Assembly: GCF_028583425.1 (NCBI RefSeq)
Contig: NC_072794.1
Location: 31,927,232 to 31,991,231, forward strand
Direction of reading: 5' to 3'
From: Eublepharis macularius
Lineage: Eukaryota > Chordata > Lepidosauria > Squamata > Eublepharidae
Length of the DNA stretch: 64,000 nucleotides
Shown here: piece after piece, positions 33,301 through 45,300 of the stretch
Layout: each line of letters starts with the position of its first letter
Numbering within the stretch: position 1 is the stretch's first letter
Program-made: the position numbers and the translations under genes
Notes under the pieces: generated by a model
Databases searched by the model: none
Told to the model about the DNA's origin: nothing
Seen by the model: the letters and a program-made list of their open reading frames with translations, nothing else

Positions 33301-36300
33301 TTTTTTTGGCTTAGTGAGGATTTGAATCTGGGACATCTGTCCAGTTGCCACTGCACCACAATGGGGCTTGGATCCTGTTGAAAATTGCTGCTGATTGAAG
33401 GATTTCCAAGGCCAGATGAAGAAATGAGCTGTGGCTCACGAAAGCTCATACCCTACTACAAGTTTTGTTAGTCTTATAGGTGATACTGGACTCTTGTTTT
33501 TTTCTACCAAGTCTGGACAGTAAAAGGCAATATAATCTAAAGAATTGCTATCAGTCTTCAAGCCCATGAGAAGATGACTATTGGTGCAATCTTAAACATA
33601 GTTACACCATTGAGAGCCAGTTTGGTTTGGTGGCTAGAGTGATGGTCTAGGATCTGGGAGAGCCAGGTTTGAATCCTTGCTCTGCCATGGAAGCTTACTG
33701 GGTAACACTGGGCCATTACATTCTAAGTGCTCAAAGAGCAATATAGGTAGCCTAACCTACCTCCCAGGGTTGTTAGTGGGAGGAAAGGAGGAGAGAAGGA
33801 TGATGTAAGCCACTTTGAGTCCATATTGGGGAGAAAGATGGGATACAAATGAAGTTTAAAAAAATTCTAAACACACTGACTTCAGTTTAACTTAGAAGGA
33901 TGTAGGTTTGTTTAGGACTGCACTAGACAAACACAGCTGTACCCCACACTTCCTTTCGTTTTCACCAGTTAAAGTACCATGTCATCTTCAAAAGAATCCT
34001 GGGAATGGTAGAGATTTTTGTCTTCATTTTTAAGAGCATTGAGAATTCATTGCCACCCACAAATCTCTCTGGATAGAGGGAGCAAGAGTCCAGTAGCACC
34101 TATAAGCACCTGGTATCTGAAGAAGTGAGCTGTGGTTCACGAAAGCTCATACCCTGCCACAAATTTTGTTAGTCTTCTAGGTGCTACTGCTCTTGCTCTT
34201 TTTCACTGTTACAGACAGATTAACATGGCTACCCATCTTGATCTATTTGAATAGAGGAAATAACTATTAACCAAGTTTAAGCCTGTGCTATAGATATTTC
34301 CATCTTCCCTAGTTTACTCAGACATTCACCTGCTGCAGAACAGTCACTGGTCAAATAATTCTGGTTCAGAGAATCTCTTGCATATGTGAAGTTTACACAG
34401 TGTTTTATGTTGTTTGGGTTGTCTTAAAGAGATTATATGACTTTTGTTTTTAACCTTCAACAAGTTAGACACCCTGAAGCTCAGAAGTGTCCTAAGAGCC
34501 ATTCCCTTGTTTTCAAAGTTGTGTTCTTTTTTGTGTGTGGTTGTTATCACTGTAGAAGCTCCATAACTAGATTCTGGCACTGAAAACATTAGTCCAAGTG
34601 AGTCCCAGTCAGATGAATGATTTTAGAGAAGGTTTTGAATCCTAGTTCAACTAGAGATTCACTGAGGGATAAATGTACTATCTCATGAGATTTCCTGTCC
34701 TTAAATTTAAGATGGGAATCATATCTGAGCTCAGAAGATTATTATGCAGCTGACTGACTTGAGGATTCAAAGCACTGTTGACGCTTAAATGGGCTATTCA
34801 AATGTAATCATAAGTTTCTCCAGTAATTCGGTGCAAGTTTTTTTTCTATAATGTTTCTCTCTCTCTCATCAACAGAGGTGATGGTTTTTGGAGGTGACAT
34901 ACTGAACTTTGCAGGTACCGATTGTAGAGAAAAGATGATTGGGAGGATATTATTTATTTTTTATTTTATTTATATCATATTTGTATTCCGCCCTCCCCAC
35001 AAGCGGGCTCAGGGCAGATATAACAACCTTAAAATCATTTTAAAACGTTCCATATTAAAACATTAAAACATTTAAAAATAGCAGCACTCTTTGCCTGGCG
35101 GTTGAGGATGTAAATTCTTTAAATAAATGTAAATTGTGAATAATAAATGATTAGGCAGTTGGAAAGAGGAATATCCTGGCTAAGTTTGAAAATGGAATCT
35201 AGTAAATTTCATCTGACTCATGAATTAAAATTGTATGAATGCTAGAAGCTGGCCCTTTAGTCCAAAGTGATTGATTCACGTTAAGTGTGAATTAGGATTA
35301 AGTTATTTATTACCCTTAAATAGTTTCATTTCCCCTGGCAAGGACCAAAGTAATTAAGAAAACTCTTTTTGCATCTCCTTAGGGATGTTTAGAGTTCCTG
35401 TTACACCACAGGGTACCTGAACCAGGGGGAGCCCAGGGGGAGCCCTACAAGAGATAGCAGCTCAGTGGTAAAGAGGAGAGAAAGGCAGGGCTGGGCCCAG
35501 AAGGCAACTGTGGGGCAGGCACAAGGAGCGGCTGACAGCACGAGCCTTCTCCGCAGTGAAGTCCTCCTCTGGTATAAAAGCCTCCTTGGGAACAAAAGCC
35601 TACTAAAAAGTAAGCTAAGAGAGGCAGGGCATGACCAAGAGGAAGCAGGGAGAGAATTAGCTAGTTGGCAAAGGCAGGAAACCTGGAAGGATGTCAGCCA
35701 GCAGTGCCTGGAGTGGTTGCAGTTTGGGAGAACCAAACCCTTGTGGCCCTGGAGAGGCAGCAACCTTGGCTGGAAATAGGGCAGACTGCATCACCTGGGA
35801 TATTGGCAATCTAGTGTCCTCAGGGCTTAATTGTACGGGAAGGTTGCAGGGGCTGGAGGCAGAAGCTAGAGGTCTTGATTGATTGATTGATTGATTTGAT
35901 TTATATCCCACCCTCCCCATAAATGGGCTCAGGGCGGCTAACAAACTTCATAAAACACAGTGAATCAATCAAAACCATATAATCAATAATAATCTTTAAA
36001 AGTCATTAAAATAGTCCAGATGCAGGCTATTTAAATAAATATTTGGGTGTAACAGATGGGCATAGCCTTGGGAATGACCCATTCCAGGGAGCATGGTTGA
36101 GACAGTGAGTCAGCCTTCTGGCTAGGATGTGGCTATTCAACCCAGGAATTTGCTCTGAAAGTGAATGATGCAACTAAACCAGGAAGATTTGAGTCTGGTA
36201 ACATCTTAAAAATAAATTAAATCAGAAAACAGAAACCAATTCAACCAGAAATCTGAGCTTTTCTCTGCTGTTAGATTGTCATTGGGGAGGCGGGTGGAAG

Positions 36301-39300
36301 ATGACATACCCTGTTTAGGCAGCACCTCCAGCCCAAGGACTAGGAGGGCACTGTCTGTTCCGGCCAAGTCACGCATGTCTCAGGACAGTCCTACACAGCC
36401 TGGCCGAATCTCATATGGAAAACGTGCTGTCTTTCCTGGATGTCTTGTGGTGGAGTGGGGTGGGCTGAGCAGGCAAGGAGGACACCATGGCACTTTCCTT
36501 CTTCCAGCTGGCTGTTGCTTCCTCCTTATGTTGGGGGTGGGGGACTGTGGTGGGCTGAGGGGCAGGCCCCCTTTCCAGGACCATTTAGGACTCCTGATCT
36601 GCCTATCTACTTTCTCTACACCAAGCACAGTTTTATTAGCTTCCACTGTATTTTGCCCATCCCGTTCTTTTTTCCTTAAATGGACAAGGCTCAAATTCTT
36701 TAGCCTTTCCTCATAGGAAAATCATTGCAACCATTTCATCATCCTGGGCTGCTGCCACGTGGTGACTATTTCCTATGTAATGTTCCACAGTGATACTGTA
36801 ATGTCCTGTATGTGAGGCTGCTCCTGGAGATGGTAGACATACTTGAGTTGCTGCACAGTGCTGCTGCCTGATTTGTAATGGGTGGTAACTGGCATATCGA
36901 TGATACTCATTCTGGAAAACTACCCCATGTGTCAGAATGTTTGCAAGACTTAATGCAGGTTGCTGGTTTTAACTTGTAACAGTCCTAGATGGTCAAGACA
37001 GTTGTTTTCTCAGGGAATGCCTCCTCCCCCTATGAAGTTATTTTGTCTGGTACTTTTGCACATAGCTTTAGGAATGACAGCTGAACAGTGTTTTAGAAAG
37101 GGCACCTGTAAAGAAATGAATGAGTCCAGTCCTTTCCTCTGTTCTCTGCAGGGGATGCTTTGTTGGCGCTCTGGAAAGTCAACCGTAGGCATATCAACGA
37201 CATCATCACGCTGGTCCTGAAATGTAGCTTGAGAATCCAGCATGATTATGGAGTCTGCGATACAGAAGTGGGGCTGGAGCTGCGAGTGAAGATAGGTACT
37301 ATCTCCTGTAGGGTGGAGTTTAGATAGCCTGATCAGCCTAAGGTTATAAGGCTGAATGTAACCCTCAGCACATGCTAAGAGAAACAGAAGCACAGATAAA
37401 GATGGACGGTAGTCAGGCAGAAACATTCAGGGGTCTTTGTTTTCAGCCTTTCTGGCTTTATCACTCCTCTTGTTATCCAGGTATCTCATAATGATTAGAT
37501 GATGGCTTCATTCAGATATCACATGAAACTATGTATACTGTGTTTGCCTGGAAAGCAGGCCAGTCAATTAACTACAGATAGTCGGGAGTCCACCAAACCA
37601 GGATCTGAAGGGGATTATTAACCACAGTTAGTCCTAACTATGGTTTTGTGTGATGTTTGAATTCTGACATCATAGTTTAATCCTAGCTTGTTCCCTAGGG
37701 ATGCCCTCCCTGGCTACAGAGAAGAGGCAACGAAACTAGCATTTATTGAAGTGAATTATGTTTTCTCAAATGAAGCATAGTTAAAATAAGTCATGCGTTT
37801 ATGGGATGTATGAACTGAGCCTCTCATTCCGTCTAATAGCAAATGAGTTTTGAGAGGTCTATCAATATAGCAGCCAACTGGTTCTATCCACCGTTTTTGT
37901 GCACTTGGGGGATTTTCCAAGTGTACAGAAAAATATTGCTTTGTAAATTAAGAAAAGGGGATGGTTCTCACCCTAAAATGGCCTGTGGAGGACTGAACAG
38001 TTTCTAGGAGGATGGAACACTGCGGGTAATTGAATATCAGTTAAAGGGAGGAGGGGGAGAAAATAGAAAGGGTCAATCTACTCAAGCCCATAGGAACTTA
38101 AGAGCCCAGAATGCGGTTTGAAGGCACATGTTACAGCAACCTTGCTAGATCTAAGCGGGTTCTTCCTAAAAGATCCTTATACAAGGTGATCAGTTTCCAC
38201 AGGGACTATGTTTCCTATCTTGCCAGGAGTATCTGCAGGCCACATCTCAAAAGTTGTTGTTGGAGATAACAGGCACCAATATTTTCTGGTAATTGGCCGG
38301 GCAGTGGATGAAGTGCGATTGGCCCAGAGCCTAGCAAAAGCTGGTGAAATTATTCTGTCGCCAAATGGCTGGGAGCTCTGTCACCGGAAAATCACTGAGG
38401 TTCAAAAGATACCAGATGAACGAGCTGTTAAGGTGAGCACATGGTGGTGTGGGCTGTTGCTAGAAGCGCTCTCTACTGTGATGCTGTTTTGGATCACACA
38501 TTTAAAAGAGTGTGATAGTCTGGGACAAGAAAGTGGCTGAGTTGAAAGCAGCCTGCAAAATAAAAAAAAAACATTCAAAACATCACAAATTGGTACAGCA
38601 CTGTAGCAATAATTAAAAAAAAACCAAGAGCTGAAAAAATAAGGTAGTTCCTCCTTAACTTCTTAGAAGCGTTTTAAGGAAAAAGCATTCAAATCAAGAA
38701 ATAAGAGTTTTCAGTTGGCATCTAAATGGTATCAGTGTAGGTGCAAAGCAGACATTTCTGGGGGTGGTTGTAGTGGTTGCATTTTATGGAGTGGTTGTTG
38801 ATATTGTGACATGACTGGCTTGCTTAGATGTTGATATGGGCCAGGAAGAAGTTATGTCAATCTGCTGATGCTGACAGAGGGAATGGGTAAGGGCATTTTC
38901 AGATTTGGATAGCATATTGCAAAACAAACGATCTCAGTGGTAACAGAGCAACTGTCCAGTCTTTTGCCTTCTTGACCGTAGAACACATTATGGGTCAATG
39001 GGCCAAAATCCCTAGGAGGAGAAGTTCAGGAGGAGCCAGGCAGAAACACCAGGCTAACGGGAGCAAAGTGAACGAAAAGGGGAAGTTTCTGAAACTGACA
39101 ATTCATTTCACAGCCTATTATATTTCATAGAGAGAGGTTACCTGAGTTAGACAGAATTATAGTAGCCTCCTTATGTTCTCTGTTAGGTTGTTGCTCTGTG
39201 CCTTGGTCTGAAGTTTGAAAATACATCCCATCACTCAGCTGCAGTTGTTAGTATTTAATAAATTGTCACCGCCGTGTGATGAGAGATCCTTCTATTCACT

Positions 39301-42300
39301 TCTTCCACGACTCGATGAAATTTTTTAAACTGCACAGCAGTCACCATAATGCAAGTGCATACATTCAACTCATCAGGTTTTTTTTTTATGCACAGCACTT
39401 AATTTATGACTGATTTATATTATTTGAGACTGATTTAACTGTCTATTTAAACAATTGCCTGCTAAGCAGAGCCACAGTGATTGACAAGGGGGAGGACAGA
39501 ATTCAATCAAGCTGAGCAGGAACACGCATGCATGAAAAGTCAATTGCATTGTTGGGAGTATTGCCAAACATCCCACAATACAGCCCCATATGGGCCAACA
39601 CACGATCGGTCAAGAAATCAGCTTCATGTTCAAAACAGGATGTCAGCTGAACTGGCAGGTGCTGAAGCAACCCTGCACATGTAGGTATTGTGTGCACATG
39701 TGGCAGCAGAAACAGAAAAACTCCCTCCTCTGCACTGTTTTTGCATAGGGAAAAACATTTGGGAGAAAGGCCAGAGCTCTCCCTCCCCTGGTGACAGCTT
39801 TCCAAGCCCATTTTGGCTCTCCTTTTTTCATTCAAGCCATTCCGCAGAGCTGCTATATGTATGAGCGGAACCTCTGTGGGAAACCCACAAAGGAAATAAT
39901 GTTTAGAACGACCCTTAGTGATTTCCTAAAGCAAATCAACAATAGCTCTATAGCACAGACAGCTGGAGGAAAATCATTGCAACTGCCTTGAGCACATAAT
40001 TTCAAGGGTAAAGGTAAAGGTAAATAAGAATAACAACAACATTTGATTTATATACCGCCCTTCAGGACAACTTAATGTCCACTCAGAGCAGCTTACAAAG
40101 TATGTCATTATTATCCCCCCATTATTATCCCCTGTGAGGTGGGTGGGGCTGAGAGAGCTCCAGAGAGCCATGACTAGCCCAAGGTCACCCAGCTGGCTTC
40201 AAGTGGAGGAGTGGGGAGTCAAACCCGGCTCTCCAGATTAGAGCCCTGCGCTCTTAACCACTACACCAAACTGGCTCTCTTAAAGGTAAAGGTAGTCCCC
40301 TGTGCAAGCACTGAGTCATTACTGACCCATGGAGGGACGTCGCATCACGGCGTTTTCTTGGCAGACTTTTTATGGGGTGGTTTGCCATTGCCTTCCCCAG
40401 TCATCTACACTTTACCCCCAGGAAACTGGGTACTCATTTTACTGACCTCAGAAGGATGGAAGGCTGAGTCAACCTTGAGCTGGCTACCTGAACCCGGCTT
40501 CCACCAGGATTGAACTGAGGTCGTGAGCAGAGCTTGGGCTGCAGTACTGCAGCTTACCACTCTGCAAAAGTCCCCCACCCCCACACACTCAAAGAATGGA
40601 TGTCCATTATTCAGAAGTTCTTTTGCTACAGGTCAGAATCCCAAAGACAGTATTTTCGCACCAAGTAACTGTGGTGGTTGGAGGTCCCATCTATCTTGAA
40701 TAGACCAGAGTTCAGGGACACAGGAGAAGAAAGAAAAACTGAATACAATGTGTATGATATGCTTGGTGTGTCATGATTTGTTCTAGGAAGGGATGGGCCT
40801 AAAAAAAGGGGATGGGAATGAACATTGCTGAATGGCACTAAATCTCTTCATCTTCAGGTTAAATACATTAAGCACATGCCTCTAGAGTTCGATGAAGAGA
40901 AGTTCTTTGAGAGATGCACACATCATCTGGCTGACAATCACATCTGTGACAATCAGGGTAAGTCCTACCACTGTGTCAATAATTCTGGCAGGCAGTGCTT
41001 TCTATGTTCTTCGGTTACAATGTTATTTGATTGGTTCATAAATAATCTGGAACTAGGGGTGAGCCGTGTAGTGGCCAAGTTTGCAGGTGATACAAAATTA
41101 TTCAGGATGGTTAAACCCAGGCTTACTGTAACCAGCTCCAGGAGGATCACTGCACATTTGGTGGGTGGGCAACAATGTGGCAAATGAAGTTCAGTGTAGG
41201 TAAGTGTAGGGTGAAACAAAAAATCCCATCTTTAAGTATGTTCTAACGGAGGTCATATTCTAACTTTGAGGTCATAGTGGATAGCTCAATGAAAGCATCA
41301 GCCCAGTGTGCTGCAGCAGTGAGAAAGACAGGCTCTATGCTGGGCATTAGTAGGAAGAGAATTGAAAATAAAATGGCCAATATTATAATGCCCCTGCACA
41401 GATCTATGACGTGCCCTCATTGGAATACTATATGCAGTTCTGGTCACCGTATCTCAAAAATGACCTTAGAAAGCTGGAAAAGATACAGAAGACGGCAATG
41501 AAAACGATTAGGGGTTTGGACTTATGAAGAAAGGCGGAAGAGTCTGGGACTTTGCAGTTTAGAAAACAGACAGCTAAGGGTGGCGGGGGGGGGACATGAT
41601 AGATGTTTATAAAATTGTGAACAGTGTAGTGAGTGTGGACAGAGACCTCTTCCCCTTTCCCAAAAATACTGGAACTCAAGGGCATCCAGTGAAGCTGATA
41701 GGCAGTGGATTCAGGAGGGACAAAAAGAAATAGTTCTTTAGTTAATGATGAGTGATTAAAAGGTGGAATTCGCTGCCAGAGCATGTAGTGATGGCCACAG
41801 TCATCAACAGCTTTAAAAGGGGATTAGACAGCTTCATGGAGGAAAGATCTATCAGTGGCTATTAGCCATGGTGACTAAAGGGGAGCTCCACATTCAGAGG
41901 CAGTGAACCTCTGACGGCTAATGCCAGGAGGCAACATCAAGGGAAAGCTTCAGCCTCCATGCCCTGTTGTTGGCCCTCCAGAGAAATTGGTTGGCCACTG
42001 TGTCAGACAGGATGCTGGACTAGATGGACCCCTGCTCTGGTCCAGCAGAGCTCTTCTTATGTCCTTAAGAGGCGGGATGGTGGTAGTTTGCTACAGTGCT
42101 CCCCGATCCCTTAAAGAGAAGGCAACATCTATTCCTTTAGTATTCAGTGACCTCCTCCCCTCCAGGGAAGGACCCCACCCCACACACCCATTGGCTGGGC
42201 TCTCCAGTAAGGCTGCAGTTCTCCTTGATATCCCAGTACAAAATGCTCAGTTGCCACACAGGAACTGGGGCTGCTCCAAGCTCTCACTAAACACTCTGAG

Positions 42301-45300
42301 CCAGTACACTCATAGGCTGATTGAGTGAACCAAGAACTTTTTGAGCGCAGAAGATCTGCACCTTCAGTTCCACTTACAGCTTTAAACACAAATTGATGTT
42401 CCTCATGCCTCTCCTTAGCCATTAAGGCTGACCCCTGGTTTCTCCTAATCGCCACTGATCATTGGCTCCTTTGTATTTTTACATGCCTATTCTGCCCCCC
42501 TCTAATGCTTGAACTTTCTGCAGTCGCTCTTCTACCGGGACACGTAGTCACTGTTGGAGGAATGCCTCCTCCTTTGCCAGGTTGCAGCAAAATGCCTGCA
42601 AGGAAGAGGCGGAGCTCGTTTGTTTCCCATTGGTTGGGCTCAGTGCAGCAACCAACGTAATGATGACTGCATCACTCCATGCTCCTTCATAGGCCCCGTG
42701 CTCCATTGCTGCATAGGGCCAGACACGGTGATGGCTCCTGGCAGGCACAGAGAACAGGATTATTTTTTGTATTTTATTTTTTGCAGAAAATCTGGCATGT
42801 CTTGTAATGAGTGTTGTGTTCAATTCTTGATGTAAAAGTTTCAGTTTCATTGGCTGGCTGTGCTAAGCAACAAGACACTTACCTTACAAGTCACAGGCAA
42901 CAAGGTTATTGCGTTAAATCTGAAAAGAACGTCAGTCCTGGTCTACTTTATCTATGCTGCCCTTAAGTTTCATATTGAAAATTTCCTACTTTCCTTCCCA
43001 GAAATCCTGAGAAAAGCCTCAATACTGGCCCCAAATGAAGAACTTGAGAAAAGACTGCGAAAATTTGTAACGAGGAATGTCTTGAAGAAGGTACTTCAAT
43101 GACAGTTTGAATACTAATTATTTTCTGATTGATGTAACTCCACTTGAAGTGGAGCGCAAGTGAATGGCAAGTGAACAGGGAGGAATACATGTGAGTCTGT
43201 TCACTTGCCAGGCAAGTGTCATTCGTCGCTTGTAGCTTAGCTCTTAGTGACTGCCCGTGAACAGACATGACTAAATCATCTGATCAGTTCTTGTGATCCC
43301 TTCATAAGAGATGCTGCTGGATGCAGTCAGGAAAAAAAGGGGGCAATGTATCCTCTGTGAAGACATTTGAGGGATACATCTGACTGGGCATGTACAAAGA
43401 AAGGATAAACTGTGAGTGAATCTGTGCTTCATAAGTAGATCACTTGAATGACTCAACCATGGTCTTTGACAGGGCTCATTTTGTGGGGGAACACGCAGGA
43501 ATGCAGTTCCAGTAGTTCTCCAAAAAGGTCATGTCAGGTGGCTCCGCCCAATTGATTTTCGGCCATTTTGGGCCTGTTTCGGCTTGGATTGGGGCTGAAA
43601 CAGCCCAATTTGGGCCCAAAATGGCCAGGATCAGGCCTAAAACAGCCAGGATTGGTCCTGAAATGGCCAGGATTTGGCCTCTGGCGGGTGGTGGATCACT
43701 CTCCTGCTCAGCAGCCACCCAATCCTGACCATTTTGGGCCCATTTTCAGTCATTTTCAGCCCCTTTTTGCCATTTTGGGCCCAATTTCGCCCCTTAATGG
43801 CCAGGATTGGGTTCAAAACAGCCAGGATAGGTGATGTCAGGGGGTGTGGCACCTGCACACCAGTTATGCTGATGACACACTTCCGGTGATGGCAAGGGGC
43901 GTGGCATATGCAAATGAGTTGTGCTAATGAGTTCCTGCAGCTCTTTTTCTACGAAATGACCCCTGGTCTTTGAGGATATGTATCTCTTCTCCAGTTAGTG
44001 AGAAGACTTAGTTTGTGAACTGTGCAAGAGTGGAAGCACTCTGCTTTGTTACTTATTTGCTAAAAGGCAACTTTGCCCTTATCCTGTAAGCACAAGTGAC
44101 TACAGTGCAGGCTCAACACGTCTCCATATGCTGCTTGAGACAAATTTTGGTAGAAAACATAGAGGCTATCCCGTCAGCAGCTCACTTTGCATTCAGTCAA
44201 GTTTGCCTGGTGAAACTCCCTGCATCCTTGTTTGCCAGCTTTTTTTTTGCAGTCCAGAAGCAGGTAATGCAGCTTTTAATTTTATACCTCTTGTGAAATC
44301 AGCAGTATTTTAACATAGATGTTAAAGATGGTGGTGGAGGAATGTAGAAAATTCCTTGTCCCGAAGATCATAGAATGTGAACAGAGATTACCCTGTTTTG
44401 CAGATTGATGATGACCAGCCACTGGAGTACTTATCGGAGCTTCGTCCAGTTACCATTGTCTTTGTCAACTTTCAGTTTGATGAAAGTGCCAATACTCTCC
44501 ACTTGTCCAAGGCTGTTCAGGATGCCAACATTTACATCACAGAAATGTTACACCCCTTCAGAGGCAAGATCAACAAGATCTTCACATTTGACAAAGTGAG
44601 CCTTCTAATTATGGGTTGATTTGACTCTTGAGGACAGCAGAAATTTTTGTGGCTGTTCCAAAGGGATGTTTCACCAGTTCCAATCCTACCACCCACCACT
44701 TGCTGCAGGAAACTTGAAACCAATCTGGAGTTCTGTACTGATATGATGTCATTCCTGCAAAAAGCAGAATTCATTTCCCCAAAGGGTACATTTTGGGCAG
44801 CCTCGTTTAGCATAGGGGTGGACACCTTTTTATCATTAAAGAGCACAACTATGTCAAAATTCAAAACAAAAGATTAACAAGAAGCCTGTATAAGACATTT
44901 CATTTGCATAGCTGAAAAAATACTATCTAGCTTTACTTACTTGCTTACTTACTTACTTACTTATTTATATTTATATTCTGCCCTCCCTGTATGGGCTCAG
45001 GGCAGATTACATCAATTAAAACACATAATCAGCAATATGGACAAGAATTCATAATTTCATAAAAGCATTATTAAAATTACAATTCACATATAAATAGTTA
45101 AAAAAGATATCAAGAGGGCGGTAACCACAATATAACTTAATTTACCTTCACTCAATACCACAAAATTCTAAAAACAGGAATGGTGATAACATCCAATAGG
45201 GGGGAGTTAAGCACTAATTTATCGACTCCCTCTCCCCCCCTCCCCAGCATGGCTGGAGGAGGCCAGGCCCAGCCTCAACCATATGCCTGGCGGAACATCT

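Noticed and set aside
35400-35875. A promoter or LTR around TATAAAAG at 35572
   Set aside because: No paired ends, poly(A) signal or flanking duplication could be found; a lone TATA-like word is weak evidence.
36276-36716. A 146-codon open frame in ADCY10 intron 3 with counterparts on the other strand
   Set aside because: Open on several frames at once because of base composition; no recognisable domain.
43476-43889. Several open frames with a repetitive protein (ILAVLGLILAIL-like)
   Set aside because: Translation of the tandem core of a hAT-like element, not a gene.
44937-44965. CRISPR-like or designed array (TTAC repeats)
   Set aside because: Simple microsatellite at a LINE tail; the window has no CRISPR array or bacterial features.
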